Positions 1 to 7,780 of a stretch of 17,957 bases of DNA are shown in pieces (position 1 is the stretch's first letter; each line of letters begins with the position of its first letter). The stretch comes from an uncultured Eubacteriales bacterium (lineage in GTDB: Bacteria; Bacillota; Clostridia; Oscillospirales; CAG-272). The notes beneath the pieces were generated by a model, which saw only the letters and a program-made list of their open reading frames with translations, had not been told where the DNA came from and did not search any database. The DNA is taken from positions 1 to 17,957 of the forward strand of contig CAJLCI010000038.1 in NCBI GenBank assembly GCA_905205065.1. Direction: 5' to 3'. The translations under genes were made by a program, and so were the position numbers.

Positions 1-55
1 ATATTATCGCTTGCCTTTTTTGCAAAGGCAAGCGATTGAACACCACCTTAGGAGG
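1..55. repeat. Direct repeat copy 1, with internal 13-bp hairpin
   Basis: This stretch recurs at 198-252 with one mismatch (T at 21, C at 218) over 55 bases. It starts at the window edge, so it may continue further left. Each copy contains a perfect 13-bp inverted repeat (ATCGCTTGCCTTT / AAAGGCAAGCGAT) with a 5-nt loop. On the minus strand the repeat begins exactly at the anticodon loop of a tRNA-Arg(CCU)-like 5' half and replaces what should be the tRNA 3' half. The hairpin is not followed by a clear U-tract on either strand, so it is not an obvious terminator. Confidence 0.85.
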
Positions 56-85
56 GGTATGTTATATCCATTTAACTAAGGGGGC
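48..85 (-). pseudogene. tRNA-Arg(CCU) 5' half, fragment A
   Basis: Read on the minus strand from 85, the bases fit a tRNA 5' half: 7-nt acceptor strand GCCCCCT, TA at positions 8-9, D-stem GTTA/TAAC closing an 8-nt loop, anticodon 5' strand TACCC and loop CTCCTAA with anticodon CCU (52-50). The expected pairing 3' strand is absent. GGTGG follows, then the repeat at 1-47. No T-stem or acceptor 3' strand can be formed. It is therefore a 5' half fused to foreign sequence, not a working tRNA. Its 5' half differs from fragments B and C, so the halves come from different tRNA-Arg genes or from an element-carried tRNA. Confidence 0.7.
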
Positions 86-111
86 ATTTTATGAAAAATA
101 TTCAGTTGTAT

Positions 112-179
112 GCAGAATTTAGACTCGAACGAACTACCTCTTAGGAGGCGGACCCTCTATCCTGCTGAGGTACAGAGAC
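112..179 (-). pseudogene. Degenerate tRNA-Arg(CCU), fragment B
   Basis: Read on the minus strand from 179: acceptor strand GTCTCTG, TA, perfect D-stem CCTC/GAGG around AGCAGGATA, anticodon strand TCCGC, loop CTCCTAA (anticodon CCU, 145-143), then GAGGT. The anticodon stem has at least two mismatches. A T-loop-like GTTCGAGTC follows, but the variable loop and T-stem are several bases short, and the 3' acceptor strand does not pair with the 5' strand. It looks like a whole tRNA-Arg gene that has decayed. It lies between fragments A and C in the same orientation. Confidence 0.65.
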
Positions 180-197
180 CTATATGCTGTTTTATCT

Positions 198-252
198 ATA
201 TTATCGCTTGCCTTTTTCGCAAAGGCAAGCGATTGAACACCACCTTAGGAGG
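198..252. repeat. Direct repeat copy 2, with internal 13-bp hairpin
   Basis: This is the second copy of the repeat at 1-55, offset by 197 bases, with the same 13-bp inverted repeat and a loop of TTCGC instead of TTTGC. Identity ends at base 252, within the anticodon-loop/stem junction of the tRNA-like fragment, and the two flanks then differ. That abrupt boundary at a tRNA anticodon loop is what a recombination crossover would leave. Confidence 0.85.
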
Positions 253-283
253 CGGTCGCTCTATCCTGCTGAGCTACGGAAAC
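245..283 (-). pseudogene. tRNA-Arg(CCU) 5' half, fragment C
   Basis: Read on the minus strand from 283: acceptor GTTTCCG, TA, perfect D-stem GCTC/GAGC around AGCAGGATA, G26, anticodon strand ACCGC and loop CTCCTAA with anticodon CCU (249-247). The expected 3' strand GCGGT is replaced by GGTGG, which cannot pair properly. The direct repeat then runs on with no T-arm or acceptor 3' strand. This is the best-preserved of the three 5' halves and looks like a normal clostridial tRNA-Arg up to the anticodon loop. Confidence 0.7.
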
Positions 284-408
284 GTATTTTAAATTGTAAT
301 TAAAAAGCTTTTAATTGATTAATCATAACCTACTTTATCAGTATATCATAAAGGTAAAGAAATTTCAAGTATTTTTACAAAACTTATATAAACTTTTGGA
401 AAAACACC

Positions 409-437
409 TTGCAAATCATTTATAAATATTGTATAAT
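409..437 (+). promoter_or_regulatory. Sigma-A promoter of the LCP gene
   Basis: TTGCAA (409-414), a 17-bp spacer and TATAAT (432-437) predict a start near 444 and a leader of about 97 nt. The leader holds an 8-bp inverted repeat (GTTCTTTT at 472-479, AAAAGAAC at 506-513). No recognised riboswitch was seen. The rest of 284-540 is AT-rich and shows no gene. Confidence 0.75.
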
Positions 438-540
438 AAAATTCATATACAGTTATACGATTTTAATGCAGGTTCTTTTTAAGAGAGGATAAAAAAGATA
501 CTTTTAAAAGAACATATATAATTATAAAGGAGTATTCTTA

Positions 541-1605
541 ATGCTATCTGCAGCGAAAAACTTTGCTATTACATTTGCAGCATCGGCGCTTATATTCGGT
601 ATTATTGCATACTTTGTCGCCGGGGCTGTTGAGAACGGTATCACCGCGGCGGGGAATGATACCGGTTTAACTACCGAATCCGGGACTGGAGATAATGCTG
701 ATGTGAATTTTGTTTATGTAACGGATGAAAACGGAGAAGCTGTGACAGATGAAAACGGATTTCCCGTAACAGAGATTAAAACTGATGAACCACCAGCAGA
801 CGATGATATTAAAGGAAATTCCTTTAATATGCTTTTGATAGGAACAGATTACCAGCCAGCGGTACTTGACGATTATGATCTTACAGCATATAACGAAAAT
901 GTATCTGGCTTTAAGGTTAAAGAGAGAACAATAAACGCGGACACGATAATTCTTGTAAGAGTTGACAAGGAAATGAAATCATTTATATTTCTGCCTATTC
1001 CGTCGAATACCCAGGTTTTTGTAAGCGGCATGAATATGACGCTGGGTTCGTTGTATGACAGATACGGCCTTGATTATCTATGTAAAAAAGTTTGGGCGCT
1101 TACTGGTCTTAATATTGATTATTATTGCTGTATGTCTATTCCGAATTTGACTAAGGTAATCGATATAATCGGAGGAATTTCATATATGGTTCCTACCGAT
1201 ATGACTTATAATGATGAGTCGCAGGATTTGAGTATCAGCCTAAAAAAAGGACAGCAGACACTCTCCGGAGACAAAGCTCTTCAGATGCTTCGCTATTGCT
1301 CATACTCTGACGGAAACATATCAAGAATGTCGCTTGGGGTCGATTTTATAAAGGCGATTGCATCCAAACTGACATCTTCACTTTACTTGGAAAAGGCCGC
1401 TAGCGTATTTAGCTCTGTTGTCGGATATGCGGAAACTAATTTTACGCTTGAGGACCTGACCAATAATCTTGATTTGATTTTTTCATACAGTTCTTTTAAT
1501 AAAATCGATTTGGCATATCCGGGAGTCACAAAGACGGAGAATGATATATACTATTTTGTTCCGTCATATACTGAAGCAATAACGAAATTCAGAGAATACA
1601 GATGA
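541..1605 (+). CDS. LytR-CpsA-Psr (LCP) family protein, catalytic site degenerate
   Basis: The 354-residue protein starts at ATG after AAAGGAG (526-532). An N-terminal hydrophobic segment (about residues 8-30) should anchor it in the membrane, with the rest outside. A low-complexity acidic linker follows (about 40-90), then an LCP-like domain: LLIGTD (98-103), ADTIILVRVD (133-142), a GGISYMVPTDMTYND stretch (211-225) and GQQTLSGDKALQMLRY (238-252). LCP enzymes attach undecaprenyl-linked wall glycopolymers to peptidoglycan. Where the family usually has IPRD, this protein has IPSN (153-156). The usual RYR is RYC (251-253), and the downstream RQ pair is not seen, although R263 remains. It may be inactive, divergent or regulatory. 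The fold assignment is fairly firm; the activity is open. Confidence 0.85.
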   Translation: MLSAAKNFAITFAASALIFGIIAYFVAGAVENGITAAGNDTGLTTESGTGDNADVNFVYVTDENGEAVTDENGFPVTEIKTDEPPADDDIKGNSFNMLLIGTDYQPAVLDDYDLTAYNENVSGFKVKERTINADTIILVRVDKEMKSFIFLPIPSNTQVFVSGMNMTLGSLYDRYGLDYLCKKVWALTGLNIDYYCCMSIPNLTKVIDIIGGISYMVPTDMTYNDESQDLSISLKKGQQTLSGDKALQMLRYCSYSDGNISRMSLGVDFIKAIASKLTSSLYLEKAASVFSSVVGYAETNFTLEDLTNNLDLIFSYSSFNKIDLAYPGVTKTENDIYYFVPSYTEAITKFREYR

Positions 1606-1743
1606 TAAAACCGATTGGGTATTACTTTATATGTTATACAGAAAAGACAGATTTACAGTTAAATGAAAGCGGATCCGTATTGACTTCGATAGTTATGTGA
1701 CAGCGCGGTGAGCTTTAGTGATTATGAAAGGTAAGGATTGAAA

Positions 1744-3141
1744 ATGGATCGTTCTGAAATTACAATGGAAAAAATAGTTGCACTTTGCAAAAGCAGGGGT
1801 TTTATATATGCCGGAAGTGAAATATACGGTGGCCTTGCAAACAGCTGGGATTACGGTCCGCTCGGAGTCGAATTCAAAAATAACGTTAAACGCGCATGGT
1901 GGAAGAAATTTGTGCAGGAATCTCGTTACAATGTAGGACTCGACAGCGCAATAATCATGAATCCGGAAACATGGGTAGCATCCGGACATCTCGGCAGCTT
2001 TACCGATCCTCTTATGGACTGTAAGGTCTGCCGTGCAAGACACCGCGCGGATAAACTGATTGAAGATTATGCTGCGGAGAACGGACTTTCTGATAATCCC
2101 TCCGGATGGACTAATGAACAGATGCTTGAATACATAAAGGAGCATGGTATAACATGTCCTTCATGCGGAAGCGGCGATTTTACCGATATTCGCCAGTTTA
2201 ATCTGATGTTCAAAACATTTCAGGGGGTAACAGAGGATAAGACATCTGAGCTTTATCTCCGACCTGAGACCGCGCAGGGTATATTTGTAAACTTTAAAAA
2301 TGTTCAGCGTACAAGCCGCTGCAAGCTTCCTTTTGGTATCGCACAGATTGGAAAATCTTTCAGAAATGAAATTACTCCGGGAAACTTTACGTTCCGCACC
2401 CGAGAATTTGAGCAGATGGAGCTTGAATTTTTCTGCAAGCCGGACACCGATCTTGAATGGTTTGCATATTGGAAGGATTTCTGTGCTCAGTTCCTTTACA
2501 GTCTTGGAATGAACCGGGAAAATCTTCGTCTTCGAGATCACGATAAGGAAGAGCTTTCTTTTTATTCCAAAGCAACTACCGATTTTGAATATCTTTTCCC
2601 GTTTGGATGGGGAGAGCTTTGGGGAATTGCCGACAGAACAAACTACGATCTTTCACGTCATGCCGAGCATTCGGGAGAGAGCATGGAATATTTTGATCCT
2701 GATACAAATGAAAAATATATTCCGTACGTTATAGAGCCTTCTCTCGGGGCTGACCGTGTCGCTCTTGCCTTTTTGATAGATGCATATGATGAAGAGCAGC
2801 TTGACGAAGAGGGAAAGGATGTCAGAACCGTACTGCATCTGCATCCTGCGCTTGCGCCGTTCAAAGCGGCTGTTCTTCCCCTTTCAAAGAAGCTGTCGGC
2901 TGCGGCGGGAGAGGTGTATTCGGAGCTTTCAAAATACTTTAATGTTGATTTTGACGAGACAGGTTCTATCGGAAAACGTTATCGCCGAGAAGACGAGATC
3001 GGAACACCTTTCTGCATTACATATGATTTTGATTCTGAGTCTGACGGATGTGTTACCGTCCGAGATCGGGACACTATGAAACAGGTTAGAATCAAGATTG
3101 AAGAGCTCAGATCATATATAGAGGAAAAACTCGTATTTTAA
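1744..3141 (+). CDS. glyQS: Glycine--tRNA ligase, single-chain alpha2 type
   Basis: Class II synthetase charging tRNA-Gly in the cytoplasm, 465 residues, normal for the eukaryote-like alpha2 form found in many Firmicutes and Actinobacteria (not the alpha/beta tetramer). Seen: WDYGPLG (35-41), a zinc-type knuckle CKVC (93-96) and CPSC (138-141), YLRPETAQGIF (171-181), motif 2 FRNEITP (206-212) and motif 3 GADRVALAFL (335-344), then an anticodon-binding domain to the end. A TTG at 1738 is in frame, but the AAGGTAAGGA just upstream of 1738 is better spaced for the ATG at 1744. The 138-bp gap after the LCP gene shows no convincing promoter and no T-box, so read-through from the LCP promoter is possible. 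Confidence 0.97.
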   Translation: MDRSEITMEKIVALCKSRGFIYAGSEIYGGLANSWDYGPLGVEFKNNVKRAWWKKFVQESRYNVGLDSAIIMNPETWVASGHLGSFTDPLMDCKVCRARHRADKLIEDYAAENGLSDNPSGWTNEQMLEYIKEHGITCPSCGSGDFTDIRQFNLMFKTFQGVTEDKTSELYLRPETAQGIFVNFKNVQRTSRCKLPFGIAQIGKSFRNEITPGNFTFRTREFEQMELEFFCKPDTDLEWFAYWKDFCAQFLYSLGMNRENLRLRDHDKEELSFYSKATTDFEYLFPFGWGELWGIADRTNYDLSRHAEHSGESMEYFDPDTNEKYIPYVIEPSLGADRVALAFLIDAYDEEQLDEEGKDVRTVLHLHPALAPFKAAVLPLSKKLSAAAGEVYSELSKYFNVDFDETGSIGKRYRREDEIGTPFCITYDFDSESDGCVTVRDRDTMKQVRIKIEELRSYIEEKLVF

Positions 3142-3156
3142 TCATATACATAAAAA

Positions 3157-3210
3157 ATATCCGTGCGAAAACTCATGCTTTTATGAGCTTCCTGCACGGA
3201 TTATTTTTAT
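3157..3210. terminator. Bidirectional terminator between convergent genes
   Basis: An outer stem ATCCGTGC (3159-3166) / GCACGGAT (3194-3201) encloses an inner hairpin CTCAT (3172-3176) / ATGAG (3183-3187). T-runs follow on both strands (TTATTTTTAT on plus; AT then TTTTTTA on minus). It sits between the glycyl-tRNA synthetase stop and the kinase stop and can serve both. Confidence 0.85.
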
Positions 3211-3254
3211 ATGATATTAAAACGGACTCTAAGAAATCATGATTAATTGCATTG

Positions 3255-4373
3255 TCATAGGTAATACTTGTCTACAACGGCGCACATTTTATCGTATCGT
3301 CTCATCATATCTTTACAAAGCTGTATCTGACAGCGCGCACGTTCGAGATTGTGTTCGGGATGTCCGATTTTGAAGTACTTGTCTCCGTCAAGGTAGTCGG
3401 CAAGAAAACGGGAAGCAAGCTCAAAGGCAATCGTCGGGGCTCCTAACGCGAGGTATTTTTCCTCGTTGGGCGTCAGCATGGTCTTTGCGGCAGTTACGAA
3501 TCCTTCGGTAAAGGCTTCAAAATAATGCATATTAAGACCTACTTTTTTCAAATCGGTTTCGTCTTCCTGAGCATAGTTCGCGGAACAGCGTATTGCGTCA
3601 CCGTAATCATATGCAGCAAGACCGGGCATTATTGTGTCAAGATCGATAATCATTACTGGTTCAAGTGTTGTTTTGTCAAACAGAATATTATTGCACTTTG
3701 TGTCGTTGTGCGTTACGCGTTCCGGAATCTTTTTTTCAAGTCTGAGCGTTTCAAGAGTTGAGAAATATCCGCAGTTTTTTTCAAAGAAAGCTATGTCTTC
3801 TTTACATTCTTCGGCCCGGGCAACCGGATCCTTCTTAACAATCTCAAACAGAGTTTTTATTCTTTTTGGTGTGTTATGAAAATCCGGTATTGTTTCTTCA
3901 AAATCCTCAAGAGGTATTCCTGCAAGCTGAAGTTGAAATTCTCCGAACGCCCGTCCGGTGTTGCGCATGATATTCTTATCCGTTATCTGGTCAAATACCT
4001 TGGAATTTTCAACAAGCTTGCTCACGCGCCAAAATCCGCCGCTAGGCTGCTTTATGTAATTTGTTCCGACTGCCGTTTTAAGAAAAGTGAGGATTCCGCA
4101 GCTGCTTTTTTTGCCGTTTTTTTCGAGCCAGCTGTTTATGATTTTAAGATTATTCATAATCTTTACGGGATCCGAAAACACATGGTCATTTACTCTCTGA
4201 AAAACATATGATTGATGTTTTCCGTCCTCGTCTTCAATGACCACGTTATAGGTATCATTAATATGACCGTTAATAATTTTGCTGCACTCCAAGACTTTTG
4301 GTCCAAGGCCGTAAATTTTATTAAGCCGTTCTATCATTTTTTTCTCATCATATGTTCTTGAAAATTTACTCAT
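3255..4373 (-). CDS. APH-fold sugar kinase, resembling N-acetylhexosamine 1-kinase (NahK)
   Basis: The 372-residue protein belongs to the aminoglycoside-phosphotransferase/choline-kinase fold. The catalytic loop reads THNDTKCNNILFD (221-233: H222, D224, N229) and the metal-binding motif IIDLD (242-246), followed by MPGLAAYDYGDAIR (249-262). That run closely matches what I recall of bifidobacterial NahK, which phosphorylates GlcNAc/GalNAc at the anomeric C1 with ATP. Substrate is inferred. The start is ATG at 4373 after AAAGGGAG; the longer in-frame extension overlaps aspS. It begins 26 bp after the aspS stop, so it is the third gene of a hisS-aspS-kinase transcript ending at the terminator at 3157-3210. 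A sugar kinase in a synthetase operon is unexpected. Confidence 0.85.
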   Translation of the reverse strand: MSKFSRTYDEKKMIERLNKIYGLGPKVLECSKIINGHINDTYNVVIEDEDGKHQSYVFQRVNDHVFSDPVKIMNNLKIINSWLEKNGKKSSCGILTFLKTAVGTNYIKQPSGGFWRVSKLVENSKVFDQITDKNIMRNTGRAFGEFQLQLAGIPLEDFEETIPDFHNTPKRIKTLFEIVKKDPVARAEECKEDIAFFEKNCGYFSTLETLRLEKKIPERVTHNDTKCNNILFDKTTLEPVMIIDLDTIMPGLAAYDYGDAIRCSANYAQEDETDLKKVGLNMHYFEAFTEGFVTAAKTMLTPNEEKYLALGAPTIAFELASRFLADYLDGDKYFKIGHPEHNLERARCQIQLCKDMMRRYDKMCAVVDKYYL

Positions 4374-4399
4374 AAAGGTTTCTCCCTTTTTGATTGCAA

Positions 4400-6202
4400 T
4401 TAATTCGACGTCTTTTCTGTAATACTTATGCCGAGCTCTGCAAGAGCTTCCGAATCTCCGGGAGTCGGACACTTCGTCATTAGTTCGGAGGCATTTTGAA
4501 CTTTAGGGAAGGCTATCACGTCCCTGATATCTTCTATTCCGAGAAGAAGAGCAACGAGCCGGTCAAATCCGAATGCCATACCTGCGTGCGGAGGAGCACC
4601 GTATTTATATGCTTCAAGAAGGAATCCGAATTTGGACTGTGCCTCTTCCTCGGTCATTCCGAGAGCCTTAAATACTTTTTTCTGAATATCCGGACGTGAG
4701 ATTCTGACAGACCCGCCGCCGGCCTCTGTTCCGTTAATGACTATATCGTAAGCTATAGAACGGATTTTATCGAGATTTTCTCCTTTTTCAAGCGCGTCAA
4801 GATCTTCTTCCATCGGCATTGTAAACGGATGATGTTTTGCGTAGTATCTGCCGTCGTCTTCGCTGTATTCAAGCAAAGGAAACTCTGTAACCCAAAGCAG
4901 TTTGAATTCCCCCTGCCTGATAAGTCCTAACCTGCGTGCGGCTTCACATCGAAGCGCGCCGAGAGAATCGAACACGATTTTGTTTGCGTCCGCAACAATG
5001 AGAAGAAGGTCACCCTCCTCAAAATGCATGATTTCGGCAATTGTACGGTTTTCTTCATCTGATAAAAACTTTGCAAATGAAGAAGAAATTTCACCTCCGT
5101 TGTTTTTCAGCCACGCCATTCCTTTTGCACGGTATGTTTTTGCAATTTCGGTGAGGGAGTCAATTTCCTTGCGTGAAAATTTTGCGCCGCCTTTAACATT
5201 AATGCCGCGGACACTTCCGCCTGTCTCTACTGCGCCCGAAAAGACCTTGAAAGAGCATCCGCGTACGGCCTCTGTCAGATTTACGAGCTCCATTCCGAAA
5301 CGCATGTCGGGTTTGTCGGAACCAAAGCGTTCCATCGCTTCTGTGTATGTCAGTCGGGGCAACGGAAGCTGCAGATCTTTTCCGAGAAACTCTTTAAAAA
5401 GATATTTCAGGAATCTTTCTGTTATCTCGATTATATCGTCCTGGCGGACAAAAGACATTTCAACGTCTATCTGTGTAAATTCAGGCTGACGGTCAGAGCG
5501 CAGGTCTTCATCTCTGAAGCAGCGGGCAAGTTGTATATATCTGTCGAATCCTGAAAGCATCAAAAGCTGTTTATAGAGCTGAGGCGATTGAGGCAATGCA
5601 TAAAAACAACCGTGATGAACTCGGCTGGGAACCAAATAGTCCCTTGCTCCTTCAGGCGTCGGCGCAATGAGATTCGGTGTTTCTATTTCTACAAATCCGT
5701 TATTATAATAAAAGTCACGGGTAATTTTTGCAATTTTTCCGCGGGCCATGATTCTGGCGTTCAAATCAGGACGTCTCATGTCAAGATAGCGGTAACGCAG
5801 TCTCAGCTCAGGCTTTACGGGGCTGTCCTCAGTGATTTCAAAAGGCGGGGTTTCCGCCACGGAAAGAAGCTTTAGCTCACTTACCGCAATTTCAATATCC
5901 CCTGTCGGAAGATTTTTGTTTACAGCTCCGTCTCCGCGCGGACGAACAGTCCCTTTCGCCGAAATAACATACTCTGCGCGAAGTCCGAACGCTTTGTCGA
6001 ATATTTCGCGGTCGGTGTTTTCATCAAAGGCAAGCTGAATTATACCTGTTCTGTCTCTCAAATCTATGAATATCAGACTTCCGAGATCGCGCTGGCGCTG
6101 TACCCATCCCATAACGCAGACGTCTTTTCCGATATCAGAAGAGGAAAATTCTCCGCAGTATTTTGTTCTCTTGTCCGATGATGTTAAAAATTCCTGTGTC
6201 AT
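4400..6202 (-). CDS. aspS: Aspartate--tRNA ligase
   Basis: Bacterial-type class IIb synthetase, 600 residues from the chosen ATG. Seen: N-terminal OB anticodon-binding domain (GWVQRQRDLGSLIFIDLRDR, about 32-51), PQSPQLYKQLLM (204-215), motif 2 with FRDEDLRSDRQPEFTQID (229-246), a GAD-type insertion, and C-terminal motif 3 GMAFGFDRLVALLLG. Alternative in-frame ATGs lie at 6214 and 6223. The one at 6202 gives the family-like N-terminus leading into KRTKYCGE, with AAAGG about 13 nt upstream, which is rather long. hisS ends 113 bp upstream on the same strand with no terminator seen, so the two are probably co-transcribed, as is common in Firmicutes. Whether it also charges tRNA-Asn cannot be read from the sequence by eye. 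Confidence 0.97.
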   Translation of the reverse strand: MTQEFLTSSDKRTKYCGEFSSSDIGKDVCVMGWVQRQRDLGSLIFIDLRDRTGIIQLAFDENTDREIFDKAFGLRAEYVISAKGTVRPRGDGAVNKNLPTGDIEIAVSELKLLSVAETPPFEITEDSPVKPELRLRYRYLDMRRPDLNARIMARGKIAKITRDFYYNNGFVEIETPNLIAPTPEGARDYLVPSRVHHGCFYALPQSPQLYKQLLMLSGFDRYIQLARCFRDEDLRSDRQPEFTQIDVEMSFVRQDDIIEITERFLKYLFKEFLGKDLQLPLPRLTYTEAMERFGSDKPDMRFGMELVNLTEAVRGCSFKVFSGAVETGGSVRGINVKGGAKFSRKEIDSLTEIAKTYRAKGMAWLKNNGGEISSSFAKFLSDEENRTIAEIMHFEEGDLLLIVADANKIVFDSLGALRCEAARRLGLIRQGEFKLLWVTEFPLLEYSEDDGRYYAKHHPFTMPMEEDLDALEKGENLDKIRSIAYDIVINGTEAGGGSVRISRPDIQKKVFKALGMTEEEAQSKFGFLLEAYKYGAPPHAGMAFGFDRLVALLLGIEDIRDVIAFPKVQNASELMTKCPTPGDSEALAELGISITEKTSN

Positions 6203-6315
6203 ACTAATGACCATACCTTTCATAAATGCTTTAAGCCTGTTGCTGAGTTTGTTTTTGCAAACGCAGCCGGTTTACCTGAATCTGAATGAAGCATACAGAA
6301 CAATGCCTTGGCTGA

Positions 6316-7569
6316 TTAGCTCTGTTTAATATAATCGGCTATTTTATCAATGCTGATTTCTGTCTGTTCGCTTTTTGTCATATCTCGCAGAAATGCTTTA
6401 CCGGTGTTAAGCTCGTTTTCGCCGAGCATCAATGTATAGTGAGCGCCGCTTTTGTTGGCGTATTTCATCTGCGCTTTAAGAGAGCGGCCTACAATATCTG
6501 ATTCGGCCTGAATTCCGTCGCAGCGCAGTTTTTCGGCGATTGCCGACGCTCGAACCGACGCCGCTTCTCCGAGCGCGGCGATATAAAGCACCGGCTTTTT
6601 CGGTTCGGGATATTTTGCTTTAATTTCATCCATGGCGATAATCAGTCGGTTTATACCCATTGCAAAGCCAATTCCGCAGAGAGAGGGACCGCCGACAGAT
6701 TCTATCAGACCGTCATACCGTCCTCCGCCGCCGAGCGCATTCTGCGCACCGATTCCGGAAAACTGATATTCAAAAACCGTACGTGAATAGTAATCGAGAC
6801 CGCGTACTATCTTGGGATCATCAATATATTCAATTTCCATTGAATCGAGAATTTCGTGCAGCATATTGTAGTGCTTCGCACAGTCTTCACACAGATATTC
6901 GATTGTTTTAGGTGCGTTTTCCGCAAGCTTCGCGCAGTCTTCATTTTTACAGTCAAGTATACGCAACGGATTAGTGTGAAGTCTCCCGAGACATGTCTGA
7001 CATAGCTTGCCGGAATTTTCAGAAAAGTATTCAACTAACGCTTTATGATATTCGGCCCGGCATTTTTTGCATCCGATACTATTGATTCGCAGAACATGTG
7101 GAAGAGCAAGCTTTTTCAAAAACGCAGAACCGAGAGCGATTATTTGCGCATCTGCGGCAGCGGAAGGCGCTCCGAAAAGCTCAACGCCGAACTGATAAAA
7201 CTCGCGGTAACGGCCTGCCTGTGGCTTTTCATGGCGAAAACAATTTATAATGTAAAAAAATTTGAGCGGCATTGTTTCTCCGTAAAGTCCGTTTTCAATT
7301 ACTGATCGCGCCACAGAAGCGGTTCCTTCCGGACGGAGAGAAAAGCTTTTGCCTTCTTCACTGTCTTCAAAGGTGTACATTTCTTTCTGAACAACATCCG
7401 TCGTGTCTCCTACTCCGCGCTGAAACAGCTCGGTTGACTCAAAAGAGGGAAAACGAATTTCAGAGAATCCGTAAAGCGCTGCCGTCTCACGAGCCGCTTT
7501 TTCTATGTATTGCCATTTTGGAGTTTGCGACGGCAAAATATCATTTGTTCCGTATGGTTTCTGTATCAT
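6316..7569 (-). CDS. hisS: Histidine--tRNA ligase
   Basis: Class II synthetase, 417 residues, normal length. Seen: SLRPEGTAS (77-85), motif 2 FRHEKPQAGR (111-120), the histidine motif RGLDYYSRTVFEY (256-268), GGGRYDGL (281-288) and motif 3 GIGFAMGINRLI (299-310), then a C-terminal anticodon-binding domain. Residues 167-230 carry four cysteine pairs (C167/C170, C190/C193, C207/C212, C227/C230), suggesting a metal-binding insertion of the kind seen in some clostridial HisRS. AAAGGAAG precedes the ATG. It heads the hisS-aspS-kinase run. I see no T-box signature and no convincing promoter in the AT-rich 210 bp upstream. Confidence 0.97.
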   Translation of the reverse strand: MIQKPYGTNDILPSQTPKWQYIEKAARETAALYGFSEIRFPSFESTELFQRGVGDTTDVVQKEMYTFEDSEEGKSFSLRPEGTASVARSVIENGLYGETMPLKFFYIINCFRHEKPQAGRYREFYQFGVELFGAPSAAADAQIIALGSAFLKKLALPHVLRINSIGCKKCRAEYHKALVEYFSENSGKLCQTCLGRLHTNPLRILDCKNEDCAKLAENAPKTIEYLCEDCAKHYNMLHEILDSMEIEYIDDPKIVRGLDYYSRTVFEYQFSGIGAQNALGGGGRYDGLIESVGGPSLCGIGFAMGINRLIIAMDEIKAKYPEPKKPVLYIAALGEAASVRASAIAEKLRCDGIQAESDIVGRSLKAQMKYANKSGAHYTLMLGENELNTGKAFLRDMTKSEQTEISIDKIADYIKQS

Positions 7570-7780
7570 TTTTACTTCCTTTAAATATAAATATAAATAA
7601 ATATGAAAAAATAAATATTTAAAAATGTGATTGACATACTTTTAAACATCTTTTTTGAATGTTTGATGTGCCGACAAATAAAAGAAATTGAAAGATTCTG
7701 ACGTAATTTATTATTTGAGCAGAACAAATAAATCAGACGGGGTCAGTTTTAAAAAGAGTCTTGGAATATGGAATATATGA
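7570..7780. other. AT-rich intergenic upstream of hisS
   Basis: Part of the roughly 840-bp gap between hisS and the phosphorylase gene. It should hold the hisS promoter (minus strand), but no good hexamer pair was found. No T-box or other named leader was recognised. Confidence 0.5.

Noticed and set aside
110..292. 60-codon open frame over the tRNA-Arg fragments
   Set aside because: It runs antisense through the tRNA-like units and repeat; no ribosome site or family sense.
4902..5489. 195-codon plus-strand frame opposite aspS
   Set aside because: Shadow of the aspS reading frame; rich in Ser/Arg as expected for an antisense frame, with no independent start signal.
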